Assembly: GCA_944381385.1 (NCBI GenBank)
Contig: CALWKZ010000068.1
Span: 1 to 36,629 of the forward strand
DNA from: an uncultured Anaerotignum sp.
Lineage (GTDB): Bacteria; Bacillota; Clostridia; Lachnospirales; Anaerotignaceae
Reading direction: 5' to 3'
DNA: 36,629 nucleotides
The position numbers and the translations under genes were made by a program. This document shows, in pieces, positions 9,031-17,182 of the stretch (positions are counted from its first letter, which is position 1; the number at the start of each line of letters is the position of its first letter). Under the pieces are notes generated by a model. That model made no database searches, was not told where the DNA came from, and was given only the letters and a program-made list of their open reading frames with translations.

Positions 9031-10139
9031 GTGCCATCGCCCCCTGCTGCCTGGATTGCCTGAGATTCCAAGCGATATATCATCATTTCTCTGGCATATC
9101 TGTCGCTTCCGTTTACAATATCAAACAGCTCGCTGTATTGCAGATGGTGGGCCTCCAGCGCCTGGGCCGCCCCGTACCGTACATACCAGTTAGGGCTGTG
9201 TATAGCATCCTTCAGCGCCTGGATCACCTTTTCCCCTTCATATCTTCCCAGAGAAGAAACGGCTACGGTAGCGTATTCCCATCTGGAAGGGTCATGATCC
9301 AAAACAAACTCCAGCAAATGATCCAATGCTGGGGGATAGATGTATTTGCCGAAATATCGAACTGCCGAAAGCCGCAGCTCCTTGTCTGCCTTTTCGTTCG
9401 TCATGATCTCATAGAACTCCTCTTTGTAATCCCCCGTCTTAAATCGGATGTAATTCAAAACCGCCAGCTTCGTATGGTCAGAAAAGGAGGAAAAATCTTC
9501 CCATAGCCTGTGGATCAGCGCGTCATGGTCTCCTTGAAAAGTCAACAGGCCTTCTGTCAGTATCTTCTGATTTATATAGATCTTTCCGTCATCCTGTATT
9601 TTCAGCGCCGCAATAACATTTTCTACATTCCCAAAATGGTACAGCGCCTTTAAAGCGTTCACACGGCAATACAAATTATCTTTACTTGCATAGACAAGCA
9701 AAACTTTCTGCATAGAATCTATGGGCCTTTCCTTCTTTACAGCATACTCCGACAGAAAATAAGCAAAATATCCTGCCTGCATTTTTTCTCTTTTGCTATA
9801 GACAGCCGCCAAATAAAGGATCACCGGCTCCACCTGGAGGAAATATGCTTCCACTTCCTCTTTCGGGTTCTTTTTCGTTACCACCCGCAGCGCCCGTTCA
9901 TAGGATATCAGGATATTCACACGGCGCAGCTTCCGCCGCAGAAACTTCAAATGGTTTTCTCCGATCCGTTCCTGTTTGCGAATGCGCCGAAACTGCTCCT
10001 CCAGCTGTACTCTGATCCTTCCATATCGCTGGTCGGAAAGGACCTCCCTTCGTCTCAGAAGGATATTATAAATAATATTGAAAACGATCATGCTGGCACA
10101 TACAGCACCGTAAATATAAATTACGATTTCTACCTTCAT
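9027..10139 (-). CDS. Membrane-anchored HEAT-repeat protein of the polymer operon
   Basis: A 370-residue protein with one N-terminal membrane helix (about 3-27), a basic charged linker rich in Arg/Lys (28-95), and helical repeats from about 95 to 360. The repeats resemble HEAT/Armadillo units, for example DPSRWEYATVAVSSLGRYEG and SPNWYVRYGAAQALEAH. No catalytic motif is visible. The anchor and helical body suggest a scaffold for the synthase on the cytoplasmic side. AAGGGGGGAAGG precedes the ATG, and the stop overlaps the start of the GT2 gene by four bases. This tight coupling supports a physical partnership with the glycosyltransferase, but that is inference. Confidence 0.75.
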   Translation of the reverse strand: MKVEIVIYIYGAVCASMIVFNIIYNILLRRREVLSDQRYGRIRVQLEEQFRRIRKQERIGENHLKFLRRKLRRVNILISYERALRVVTKKNPKEEVEAYFLQVEPVILYLAAVYSKREKMQAGYFAYFLSEYAVKKERPIDSMQKVLLVYASKDNLYCRVNALKALYHFGNVENVIAALKIQDDGKIYINQKILTEGLLTFQGDHDALIHRLWEDFSSFSDHTKLAVLNYIRFKTGDYKEEFYEIMTNEKADKELRLSAVRYFGKYIYPPALDHLLEFVLDHDPSRWEYATVAVSSLGRYEGEKVIQALKDAIHSPNWYVRYGAAQALEAHHLQYSELFDIVNGSDRYAREMMIYRLESQAIQAAGGDGT

Positions 10140-10169
10140 ACCGGTCCTTCCCCCCTTTCTCCGGCGGCA

Positions 10170-12308
10170 TCACGGATGCTCCGCCCAGTATTCTTTCAGC
10201 TGATAATAGGATTCTTTTAATCTTTCATGATAAGTTACGGTTTTTCCCCAGCCCTCCAGCGGGAAGGACTCCATGGGAATCCTGTATTCTCCGTATTCCT
10301 CGCTGGAGATACCGATATACAGTTCGTCGATCTGCATATTTACCACACCGTAGTGCTCATAATAATCGTCATGGATCATCATTTCCGATGGATTGGAGAA
10401 ATTCAGCAGCTGCCAGGGCAGCTTTAGTTCAATATAGTCTCCCGCGAAAATAAAATCCGCCAGAGAATTAAAATCTTCTGCTTCCGGATTGGCATTCCCA
10501 TAGGTAAATATACCGGTTTCATAGGTCTCTGCCGAGGCCTCCCAGTTCCCGGTCAGCAGAGGCGTCGCCGTCTGAAGCATCAGAAGGATGTTTTTAAATA
10601 CGGGAGTATCTTTGGCTACCTCGTTAATATAAGCGTCCTGATTCTCCGTTTCATGCAAATACATAGCCCGCATGGTCTCATACCGTTCCTGTACCATCAG
10701 CCGGCTGTTTTCCTTCCCATCAATTATCATAACAAAATCGCTGGCCCGCGCAAAGGAAATGTCAAAATTCTCACAGTAGGTACTGCCTGTTTTCGGTGTA
10801 ATATCTATAGGCAGATACAGTACATCCTCCTCCGGAGAAAAATCCTCCTTCCGGATCAGAAAATAAATAAATTTTTCATCGTATTTCATGGAAAGGCTCA
10901 TATCTTTGTATTCCGCCACCAGATCTTCCTCTTTCCACTCGGAAATATCTCCGTCTACGTAGCAAATACTTTCCTCTTCCCCAGGGTCGAAGGAAAGGAG
11001 TCCGAAATACTGCTCGTTGGTCTGATAATCGCTCCAGTAAGGCGTATTGTTCAGATCCACCGCGTGCATGGTATTCCAAGTACGTTTGAACCATTCGTCC
11101 TGCCAAGTAAATACACAGCTTCCGGCGCAGCCAGCTGCCATGATATCCTCATAACACTCGATCAGCGCCTCTCCCTGCTCATCCTCCGACATATTGCCCT
11201 GATTCCTGCCTGTATTGTAATCCCGCTGCGCCATGCCGCGTCCTGTGGAAACACCATATTCTGAAATCACGACTGGTATGCTGTGATGGGCCGTTAAACG
11301 GGTCAAGTATTCCAGATAGGTATTGATCTCTCCATCCTCCGTCAGGGGAAAACCGCTTTTGTCCTCCACATAGTTCAGGTAATCGGGATAGTAGGGATAT
11401 ACATGATAGGAAGCAAAATGGCCCGACAAAAAGGCGTCCGTCGTAGCGATATGTTCCACATCCACCTTAGCGCATTTCATGAAATACCGTGTGATATCTT
11501 CTGGATAGTCGAAGGGGTCTGTCGTAGGCCAGTTGGAAAAAGCCACTAACCGCTGCTGTTTATACCGGTTGGATTCATACTCTATGATCTTGTCCCCCAC
11601 CTCGCAGAGCATCGCCTCAAAAGGAGATGCCTCCGCGGTGGTATACATATAAGTACCATTGTACTGGTTTCGTTCCGGATACTTGTGATCTGTGTAAACC
11701 ACCGTTACATCTTCCCATTCTACCCCCAGGATATAGCCGATGACCCAGGGGGACACATCTCTCCTGTAGGAGCCGGAACCAATGCCATAGCCAAGATTCA
11801 ACGTCTTTTTTCCGTGGAGGATATCCACTACCGTCCGGCAGTCCTCCAGAAATGTTTTCCGGAAATCGTCGTCATAAGCATCTCGGTGGGAATTCTGCAC
11901 ATAGTCGTTGATCCATACCCCATGAATCAGATACAGGGGGTCTTCTCTGTCTTGATTGTACTCATAAAAGGCGTCATAAAAATCATTATGCAGAATTGTA
12001 TAAACACGGATGGTATTGGCGCCCATCTCCTGTATCTGTGCAAACCACCGCAGGTAAGTCTCCCTATCAATAGCGTAATCCGTAGCCCACTCTCCCGGGA
12101 TGCCGACGCCCATGTTCACCCCTCTGATCTCAAATGGCTCGGTTTTCCCGTCTTTTGTCATATAGATGGTATCTTCATCCGTAGTCATAAAAGTAGTCAC
12201 AGGCGCATCCGGATCAAGGTCAATATAGATGCCCAGCCGGTAATACGCCGTGTTGGCCGCGAAAATCAGCAGTACCACAACACAGGCGGCAATGATAAAT
12301 TTTTTCAA
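10170..12308 (-). CDS. Exported glycoside-hydrolase-like protein (clan A-type barrel plus C-terminal beta domain)
   Basis: A 712-residue exported or anchored protein with an N-terminal hydrophobic segment (4-24). Residues about 55-430 look like a (beta/alpha)8 glycoside hydrolase barrel of the GH2/GH5 superfamily: EIRGVNMG at the first strand, ANTIRVYT, a Glu at 197 (ILGVEW) as candidate acid/base, a Glu at 350 (VVISEYG) as candidate nucleophile, and FTWQDEW (400-406) near the end. Residues about 445-690 form a beta-rich module. It starts with TTG at 12308 behind GGAGGGAAGG; no ATG fits. Polymer operons often include such an enzyme to trim or release the product. The family number and substrate are not assignable by eye. 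Confidence 0.7.
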   Translation of the reverse strand: MKKFIIAACVVVLLIFAANTAYYRLGIYIDLDPDAPVTTFMTTDEDTIYMTKDGKTEPFEIRGVNMGVGIPGEWATDYAIDRETYLRWFAQIQEMGANTIRVYTILHNDFYDAFYEYNQDREDPLYLIHGVWINDYVQNSHRDAYDDDFRKTFLEDCRTVVDILHGKKTLNLGYGIGSGSYRRDVSPWVIGYILGVEWEDVTVVYTDHKYPERNQYNGTYMYTTAEASPFEAMLCEVGDKIIEYESNRYKQQRLVAFSNWPTTDPFDYPEDITRYFMKCAKVDVEHIATTDAFLSGHFASYHVYPYYPDYLNYVEDKSGFPLTEDGEINTYLEYLTRLTAHHSIPVVISEYGVSTGRGMAQRDYNTGRNQGNMSEDEQGEALIECYEDIMAAGCAGSCVFTWQDEWFKRTWNTMHAVDLNNTPYWSDYQTNEQYFGLLSFDPGEEESICYVDGDISEWKEEDLVAEYKDMSLSMKYDEKFIYFLIRKEDFSPEEDVLYLPIDITPKTGSTYCENFDISFARASDFVMIIDGKENSRLMVQERYETMRAMYLHETENQDAYINEVAKDTPVFKNILLMLQTATPLLTGNWEASAETYETGIFTYGNANPEAEDFNSLADFIFAGDYIELKLPWQLLNFSNPSEMMIHDDYYEHYGVVNMQIDELYIGISSEEYGEYRIPMESFPLEGWGKTVTYHERLKESYYQLKEYWAEHP

Positions 12309-12334
12309 TGCGCCTTCCCTCCTTTATGTCAGAT

Positions 12335-13798
12335 TTAATGGTTGAATTTCTTATTCTTGGATTCATGGCTGTACTGCAACAGTACTTCTATGTTCTCATC
12401 CATCCAAGCGCCTCTTTCCGCAATAAAATCCTTGATCTGCTGCACTGCTTCGGCATGGTTTTGCGGGTTTCTTTCCTCTGGATAAAGCATATCGTCGGCG
12501 AAGGTATAGCCCCACACCTCGAAATTCCGGTCTATGGCGTCGCCCAGATATGCCACCGTATCATCTATATACTGATTCAGGTATTCGTCGCTCAAATAAA
12601 TCTGCCGAAGCTCCCGATACCTGTCAATGATCTTTTCCACAAAATGCTCATCCTTCATCAGCATATAGAACCAGGTACAGTACTGCATCTCAAAATGCTC
12701 CTGCTCAATCATGGAATGGGTATAGTTGTCACAGGCGGAATTAAAGTCCCAGATCACCATGCTGTATTTCCCGCCAATATCCTTATACAGATATGTGGAA
12801 AGCCACCCGGCGTCATAATTGGTCGTAAATTCATTGATGATAAAATAATCCACAAACGACTGGGTATTGATATCATGCTGGTATCCGTAATCATCCGTAT
12901 CATAATCATAAGAATACAAACTCTTTTCAAAGTCCGAAACATCCTGGGCAATGGCCTCCGCCAGCTCCGGCGTCAGTTCACCGGAACGGGGATATTGTAT
13001 ATCAATCTTCTGCAAGTTCCGGTAGGAATAATTTGTAAAGGTCGTGATATTTTTGATGGGCGTATTGCTGCCGCGGTCCTGGCGGATTACGTAGCCCGTC
13101 ATATTCGTTCCATCCACGGGCTCTGATATATTTACACGGCAGTCCTCCCCATTGGTAATGGTCTCCACCATAACATACAGGCCCTGGTACTCCCCATTTA
13201 ATATCACCTCGCAGAATCTGACATTGGGCGCATACCCCATAAATTCTCCGGCGATATTGTACCACATATAATTGCGGATCAAAGACTTATCCAGATATGG
13301 GCCATGGAGTGCCCATTCATAGTGCGGAGCCATCCCCATCATTTCCTCATTCTGATAATCCCCATTTTCATCCACCAAACGCAGCAGGTACCCTTTTTTA
13401 TCAAAATACCGGGAAGAATTTCCTCTGATACGGATGAGCATATCACTTTCCAGATCCGCTTCATCGGAGGGATGATGGTTTTTGCTTTCATCACTGATGA
13501 CAGAAATCTTAGCATGCAGCATGGCCTCGCCGTCCTCCGTTGTCGTGAAACCGATCTCCTGTTTGTTCTCGTCCCGAATCGGCTCCCCAGGAATCACCTG
13601 TCCTTCTGTATCAATCAAAACCAAAGGAAGATGCGTACACAGCTCGCTTCCGTCACAGTCACACCCCTCATCGGGCTGTCTCGCCTCCAAATGCTGGTGG
13701 TAACGATTGGCGCTGCTCTCACTGTCAAAGGCCATGGCGCCAACGGCGCAAAAAATCATAACCGCCGCTGCAAAAATACCAATTATGGAATATTTCAT
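12335..13798 (-). CDS. CotH-family exported protein
   Basis: A 487-residue protein with an N-terminal signal or anchor segment (3-23) and a CotH-like domain (about 60-450). CotH proteins are atypical protein kinases best known from spore coats; relatives occur in bacterial extracellular-polymer loci. Family landmarks seen are IRIRGNSS (122-129), a central NGEYQGLYVMVE (201-212), FVDYFIINEF (315-324) and the metal-binding type motif IWDFNSACDN (349-358), where DFN replaces the more common DFD. A Cys-rich stretch (46-54) follows the anchor. It lies between DUF4956 and glycoside hydrolase genes with short gaps. A role in modifying or anchoring the surface polymer is inferred. Confidence 0.8.
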   Translation of the reverse strand: MKYSIIGIFAAAVMIFCAVGAMAFDSESSANRYHQHLEARQPDEGCDCDGSELCTHLPLVLIDTEGQVIPGEPIRDENKQEIGFTTTEDGEAMLHAKISVISDESKNHHPSDEADLESDMLIRIRGNSSRYFDKKGYLLRLVDENGDYQNEEMMGMAPHYEWALHGPYLDKSLIRNYMWYNIAGEFMGYAPNVRFCEVILNGEYQGLYVMVETITNGEDCRVNISEPVDGTNMTGYVIRQDRGSNTPIKNITTFTNYSYRNLQKIDIQYPRSGELTPELAEAIAQDVSDFEKSLYSYDYDTDDYGYQHDINTQSFVDYFIINEFTTNYDAGWLSTYLYKDIGGKYSMVIWDFNSACDNYTHSMIEQEHFEMQYCTWFYMLMKDEHFVEKIIDRYRELRQIYLSDEYLNQYIDDTVAYLGDAIDRNFEVWGYTFADDMLYPEERNPQNHAEAVQQIKDFIAERGAWMDENIEVLLQYSHESKNKKFNH

Positions 13799-13828
13799 AG
13801 TCCACCGCCTTCCGTCCCAACTTTTTTC

Positions 13829-14524
13829 TCAACTGCTGATCTCGTCGTTCTGCATCACAAGATTGCAGTATTCAATATCTCCCAAGCTATACAATGCTTC
13901 CGTAATACTTGCCTTATTTCCTTTAGCCAACGCCGCTTTCTGCGCCGATTCTAAGGCACGTTTGCTCAGTTCATAAATAAATTCCGTGCTGCTGTCTGTC
14001 GTGTTTTTTACCCGCATCACCGCTTTTCTGGAAAAATATTGGAAAATCAGCGCTTCTACTCTTTCTGCGTTAACCCGCGAAGTACGAACCACCAGCAGCA
14101 TGCGGTTATCGTTTTTGATGCGGCCAAAGAGCAGCAGAATCAGAAAAGTTGCGGCGCTGCCGATAGCCGCTACGGGAAAGTCCCCTACGCCGCAGCAGAT
14201 ACCGGTCACAATGGTCCAGAAAATATAAATGGTATCCCTGGAATCCTTGATGGCTGTACGGAAACGTACAATGGACAGCGCGCCTACCATACCAAGGGAA
14301 AGGGCGATATTATTTCCGATAACGATCATTACCGTAGTGGTTATCACGGTCAAAGCCATAAGGGATACATTGAATTTCCTGCTGTAAATGCTCCCCTCAT
14401 GAGAAAGCAGATAAGACAGATAGATAAATAACGCAATAACAGCAGATACGCCCATACGAAGAAGTATGGTCTGTATATCCAGCTGACCGGAGTTTTCAAA
14501 CATTTCCAATAACATACTTTTCAT
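13829..14524 (-). CDS. DUF4956 membrane protein
   Basis: A 231-residue protein with about four membrane helices in its first 130 residues (roughly 26-45, 58-76, 78-92 and 101-130) and a soluble C-terminal half. The stretch GMVGALSIVRFRTAIKD (about 78-94) is the hallmark of DUF4956. Members commonly sit beside VTC-domain and CotH-family genes, as here. No biochemical function is established that I can name. AGAGGTG lies 6 bases before the ATG, and the gap to the upstream VTC gene is 14 bases, so the two are probably co-translated. Confidence 0.85.
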   Translation of the reverse strand: MKSMLLEMFENSGQLDIQTILLRMGVSAVIALFIYLSYLLSHEGSIYSRKFNVSLMALTVITTTVMIVIGNNIALSLGMVGALSIVRFRTAIKDSRDTIYIFWTIVTGICCGVGDFPVAAIGSAATFLILLLFGRIKNDNRMLLVVRTSRVNAERVEALIFQYFSRKAVMRVKNTTDSSTEFIYELSKRALESAQKAALAKGNKASITEALYSLGDIEYCNLVMQNDEISS

Positions 14525-14538
14525 GATTCACACCTCTT

Positions 14539-15234
14539 TTATAAACTGAACTTTAAGCCTGCGCTCCTGGCCAGACAGTATTTACTGACAGAGAGAGAAG
14601 ATTTATTGGCCGCGTTGATCAAATTTTTGATATACGTCAGCAAAAAGCCGTTGTATTTTACTTCCAGCACACAATGAAAGGTGTCTAAAACCGGGTACGT
14701 GTTCAGATCGGGAGAAAAGAGCCTGAAATCTGTCTCTGTGGCCCGGATCTGGTGATCAAAGGTGACCCGGATTTTATTCTCCTTCGCGATATATGCTTTT
14801 CTCCTGTACTCCACAATAGTTTTGGGACGATAGCACAGCATGTGCATCAGCCCATAGCATTCCAGAGCAAAGGGATCGCTGTATTTCAGCAGGCATCCAT
14901 AGGCGCCTCTGGTCAGCTCCATGGCGTCTGCCCTGCTGATCCTAAGGGACCGTTTCTTTTGATAATCCCCCTCTTTCTGCTTCATTTCCAGCATAGCGAA
15001 GTCCGCTGCCGGGTCATAAATCCGCAGACGTATCTTCCGGCGTTTCTCGATCCCTTCTATTTTATCCTCATAATCCTTGTCATTTACCGTATCAAAGTAC
15101 AGCGAACGGATCACATAGCCATGCAGGCCGTTATGCGGGTCCTGTATCATGACGGAATCCAGCTCACCTGACAGACGTTTCATTTCCAGCATCGTCATAA
15201 AGTATTTCTTTTCCTGTCGATATACTTCATTCAT
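14539..15234 (-). CDS. VTC-domain (polyphosphate polymerase-like) protein
   Basis: A roughly 230-residue cytoplasmic protein of the VTC domain family, related to the polyphosphate-polymerising tunnel domain of yeast Vtc4 and to CYTH/triphosphate tunnel enzymes. Landmarks are RQEKKYFMT near the front, YVIRSLYFDT, RRKIRLRIYD, the basic/acidic FAMLEMKQKEGDYQKKR segment and FHCVLEVKYNGFLL. These supply the alternating Arg/Lys and Glu lining of a tunnel. It is the first gene after the riboswitch and terminator. Tandem ATGs occur at 15240 and 15234; GGGGGG (15241-15246) is best placed for 15234. Whether it makes polyphosphate or a phosphate-linked decoration for the polymer is unknown. Confidence 0.85.
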   Translation of the reverse strand: MNEVYRQEKKYFMTMLEMKRLSGELDSVMIQDPHNGLHGYVIRSLYFDTVNDKDYEDKIEGIEKRRKIRLRIYDPAADFAMLEMKQKEGDYQKKRSLRISRADAMELTRGAYGCLLKYSDPFALECYGLMHMLCYRPKTIVEYRRKAYIAKENKIRVTFDHQIRATETDFRLFSPDLNTYPVLDTFHCVLEVKYNGFLLTYIKNLINAANKSSLSVSKYCLARSAGLKFSL

Positions 15235-15249
15235 ACGCATCCCCCCAAT

Positions 15250-15302
15250 AAAAAAAGCTGCAAAAACAAATTCTCTGGTTCTCCAAAGTGTTTTTGCAGC
15301 TT
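15250..15302 (-). terminator. Riboswitch expression-platform terminator before the polymer operon
   Basis: A perfect 14-bp inverted repeat (15255-15268 with 15289-15302; AAGCTGCAAAAACA and its complement) with a 20-base loop. On the minus strand it is followed directly by a T tract. It ends only a few bases before the ribosome binding site of the VTC gene. Its 5' arm includes UGCAAA, the 3' strand of riboswitch helix P1, so the two structures exclude each other. Confidence 0.9.
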
Positions 15303-15371
15303 GACGATCATAGCAGTTTTCTGCCGTAGACTCATAGCTTTGCGTCGCCGTTTTTCAGCGGTTTTGCCAAA
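15293..15371 (-). ncRNA. Class I cyclic-di-GMP (GEMM-I) riboswitch aptamer
   Basis: Read on the minus strand, this 79-base leader has the GEMM-I landmarks in order. UUUGGCAAAACC opens P1 and P2, a P2 hairpin carries a GAAA loop, and the diagnostic GACGCAAAGC follows at 15337-15346. Next come GAGUCUACGGC, which matches the conserved GGGnCUAnGG start of P3, a short hairpin GGCAG-AAAA-CUGC, UAUGAU, and a closing UGC. P1 can form between UUU(G)GCA and UGCAAA with one bulged G. Because UGCAAA is also in the terminator arm, ligand binding should block termination, giving an ON switch. It lies between a diguanylate cyclase gene and the polymer operon, which fits the ligand. Found by eye, not by covariance model. 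Confidence 0.83.
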
Positions 15372-15418
15372 TATGTATTTGCCGCACGCATCCTGTCTCC
15401 GCATCCTTTCCGCAAGAG

Positions 15419-15427
15419 ATCATAACA
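15419..15427 (-). promoter_or_regulatory. Candidate extended -10 promoter for the riboswitch transcript
   Basis: On the minus strand TGTTATGAT matches an extended -10 (TGn then TATGAT at 15419-15424). No good -35 lies 17 bases upstream. It overlaps the last codons and stop of the diguanylate cyclase gene and would start RNA near 15411, about 40 bases before the aptamer. Alternatively the aptamer is only reached by read-through from the cyclase gene. Confidence 0.4.
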
Positions 15428-16928
15428 CACATCGCAGCTGGTTTTTCCCCAACTTCTTTGCCTCATACAACGCGCTGTCGGCTTTTTTGTACAGCGCCTC
15501 ATAGGTATCCTGCTGATCTGAAGAAGCGGCCAAACCAATGCTGCAGTTTGCCCGGATATCTTCGTCCTGCCATCGGATCTGCGGGATAGAACGCAGCAGC
15601 TCTTCCCCAAAACTGCGGAAGGAGCCGATATCCTTTATTACGGACAGAATAATGAACTCATCTCCGCCCATACGCCCGATTTTCGCGCCGTCCGGCGCTT
15701 TCTTGCGTATGATATCAGCAATTTCCTTTAAAACATAATCGCCGACTGGATGCCCATAATGATCGTTGATATTCTTGAAATCATCCACATCCATAATCAT
15801 CATGCCCAGCATCTCGCCATCGTTCAAATCTTTCAGTTTCCGCGCGCCATAGTATTCCACAGAAGCCTTGTTCAAAAGTCCTGTAAAAAGGTCCATCCGG
15901 ATTTCTTTTTCCAACTGCGCGATCTTGTCCTTTAACTCCGTTACGTCGAATAATATGCCGATCCCCACAACAGGCTGTTCCTGCTCGTTCATCTGCGTAA
16001 TGATACGCACCTCGAACCAGCGCTTTTCCCCGGTCTTAATCGGAAAAAGAAATTCATGCTTCTGGAAATTCACACCGTTTCTGACGTTATCCATGCATTC
16101 CGCCAGTGTTTTTTTCTGTTCTTCCTCCAACTCATTGACGTTCTTGATGAAATTGCCGAAGGAAGTGATGCTGGCGGGATAATTGAAGTAATCCTTGATT
16201 TCTTTGGAAAAATAAATACAGTCCTTCTGTATGTCCCACTCAAAGGTGATATAACCGCCTTTTTCGCGGATCAGCTCATACTGCTCCTGAGACAGGTTTT
16301 TCGGCATGTTCATCCATTGGCTCCTGATCTCCCCCAGCGTTTTGATCTCTTCGATTTCCATACAGATATCCTTATATCTGGCACAATAAATGGCAACGCA
16401 CAAAACAGCTGTAAACGTAAAGTTGATCATGGCGCCTGTTTGAGATACGCTGTATAAAAATGCCATAAACATCGCATAGCATACAACAAAATTAGGCACC
16501 GCAAAGGTAGGCCGAAAGGCCAGCAGGGAGGAAAATACCACCATACCCGTTACGATCGTCGTAATGGTAAAGCTCCCCTGGACAGAAACTGTATAAATAT
16601 CATAAATATTGAAAAACGTATACCAAAACAAAAAGATACTGCTGGACAGCATATATAATCTATGCTTAGAAGCAAGAGACAGTTTGACGAAGCAGTCCAT
16701 CAGAAGAAACAGAATACTCCACAGAAGCAGGAACAGGTAGAACACGAAATAAATGCGGTTCACCGTCACCGTCAGCCCGGAAGCTGAATAAAAACAAACT
16801 CTGACAAGATTAAAGAGCTGCGCCGCAATGGCGAAGCAGGCCCACACACGCAGTATTGTCCGATTTATGGAAACAGATTTTTCCAATATATCCATTTCCG
16901 ACACATTTGTTTTAAATAAAACGTTCAT
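15420..16928 (-). CDS. Membrane diguanylate cyclase (multi-TM, PAS, GGDEF)
   Basis: Predicted to synthesise c-di-GMP at the membrane. Counting from the first ATG (16934, 504 residues), about six membrane helices span residues 27-185. A PAS-type domain follows (about 225-335; FEWDIQKDCIYFS near its start, WFEVRIITQ near its end), then a full GGDEF domain (about 340-504). GRMGGDEF is intact (GGDEF at 423-427), with MDVDDFKNINDHYGH upstream. I see no RxxD inhibitory site at the usual place. I prefer the ATG at 16928, 6 bases after AAGGGTGGT; the ATG at 16934 abuts that site. Its stop is about 50 bases before a c-di-GMP riboswitch, so its product probably controls the next genes. A good promoter lies at 17108-17136. 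Confidence 0.9.
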   Translation of the reverse strand: MNVLFKTNVSEMDILEKSVSINRTILRVWACFAIAAQLFNLVRVCFYSASGLTVTVNRIYFVFYLFLLLWSILFLLMDCFVKLSLASKHRLYMLSSSIFLFWYTFFNIYDIYTVSVQGSFTITTIVTGMVVFSSLLAFRPTFAVPNFVVCYAMFMAFLYSVSQTGAMINFTFTAVLCVAIYCARYKDICMEIEEIKTLGEIRSQWMNMPKNLSQEQYELIREKGGYITFEWDIQKDCIYFSKEIKDYFNYPASITSFGNFIKNVNELEEEQKKTLAECMDNVRNGVNFQKHEFLFPIKTGEKRWFEVRIITQMNEQEQPVVGIGILFDVTELKDKIAQLEKEIRMDLFTGLLNKASVEYYGARKLKDLNDGEMLGMMIMDVDDFKNINDHYGHPVGDYVLKEIADIIRKKAPDGAKIGRMGGDEFIILSVIKDIGSFRSFGEELLRSIPQIRWQDEDIRANCSIGLAASSDQQDTYEALYKKADSALYEAKKLGKNQLRCVL

Positions 16929-17107
16929 AGGCATACCACCCTTAAATTACACAATGATATTCCAAAATAAAACATTTTTTAAAATAAATGTATTTATAAC
17001 AAAGGCTATTCTATCTTTATAAAAACTTTATCATGCTGCATATAATTTATGTGAGTTTTCATAAAACGAAACCATCGCATTACAAAATTCTTAAAAGTAT
17101 ATAAATA

Positions 17108-17136
17108 ATATTACATTACACGTGAAAAAAAGTCAA
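17108..17136 (-). promoter_or_regulatory. Sigma-70/SigA promoter of the diguanylate cyclase gene
   Basis: On the minus strand TTGACT (17131-17136), a 17-base spacer and TAATAT (17108-17113). Both boxes are near consensus with ideal spacing. It predicts an untranslated leader of about 170 AT-rich bases with no riboswitch that I recognise. Confidence 0.7.
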
Positions 17137-17182
17137 TTATTTTTGCCAATCACGAAAATTTTCTCATGTATATTCCATACAA

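Noticed and set aside
12308..13126. Plus-strand open frame of 272 residues opposite the CotH-family gene
   Set aside because: Shadow of a gene with clear CotH motifs; hydrophobic product without a recognised family.
17114..17162. CGTGA/TCACG dyad considered as terminator after the XdhC-like gene
   Set aside because: The stem is only five bases and the T run lies inside the loop.
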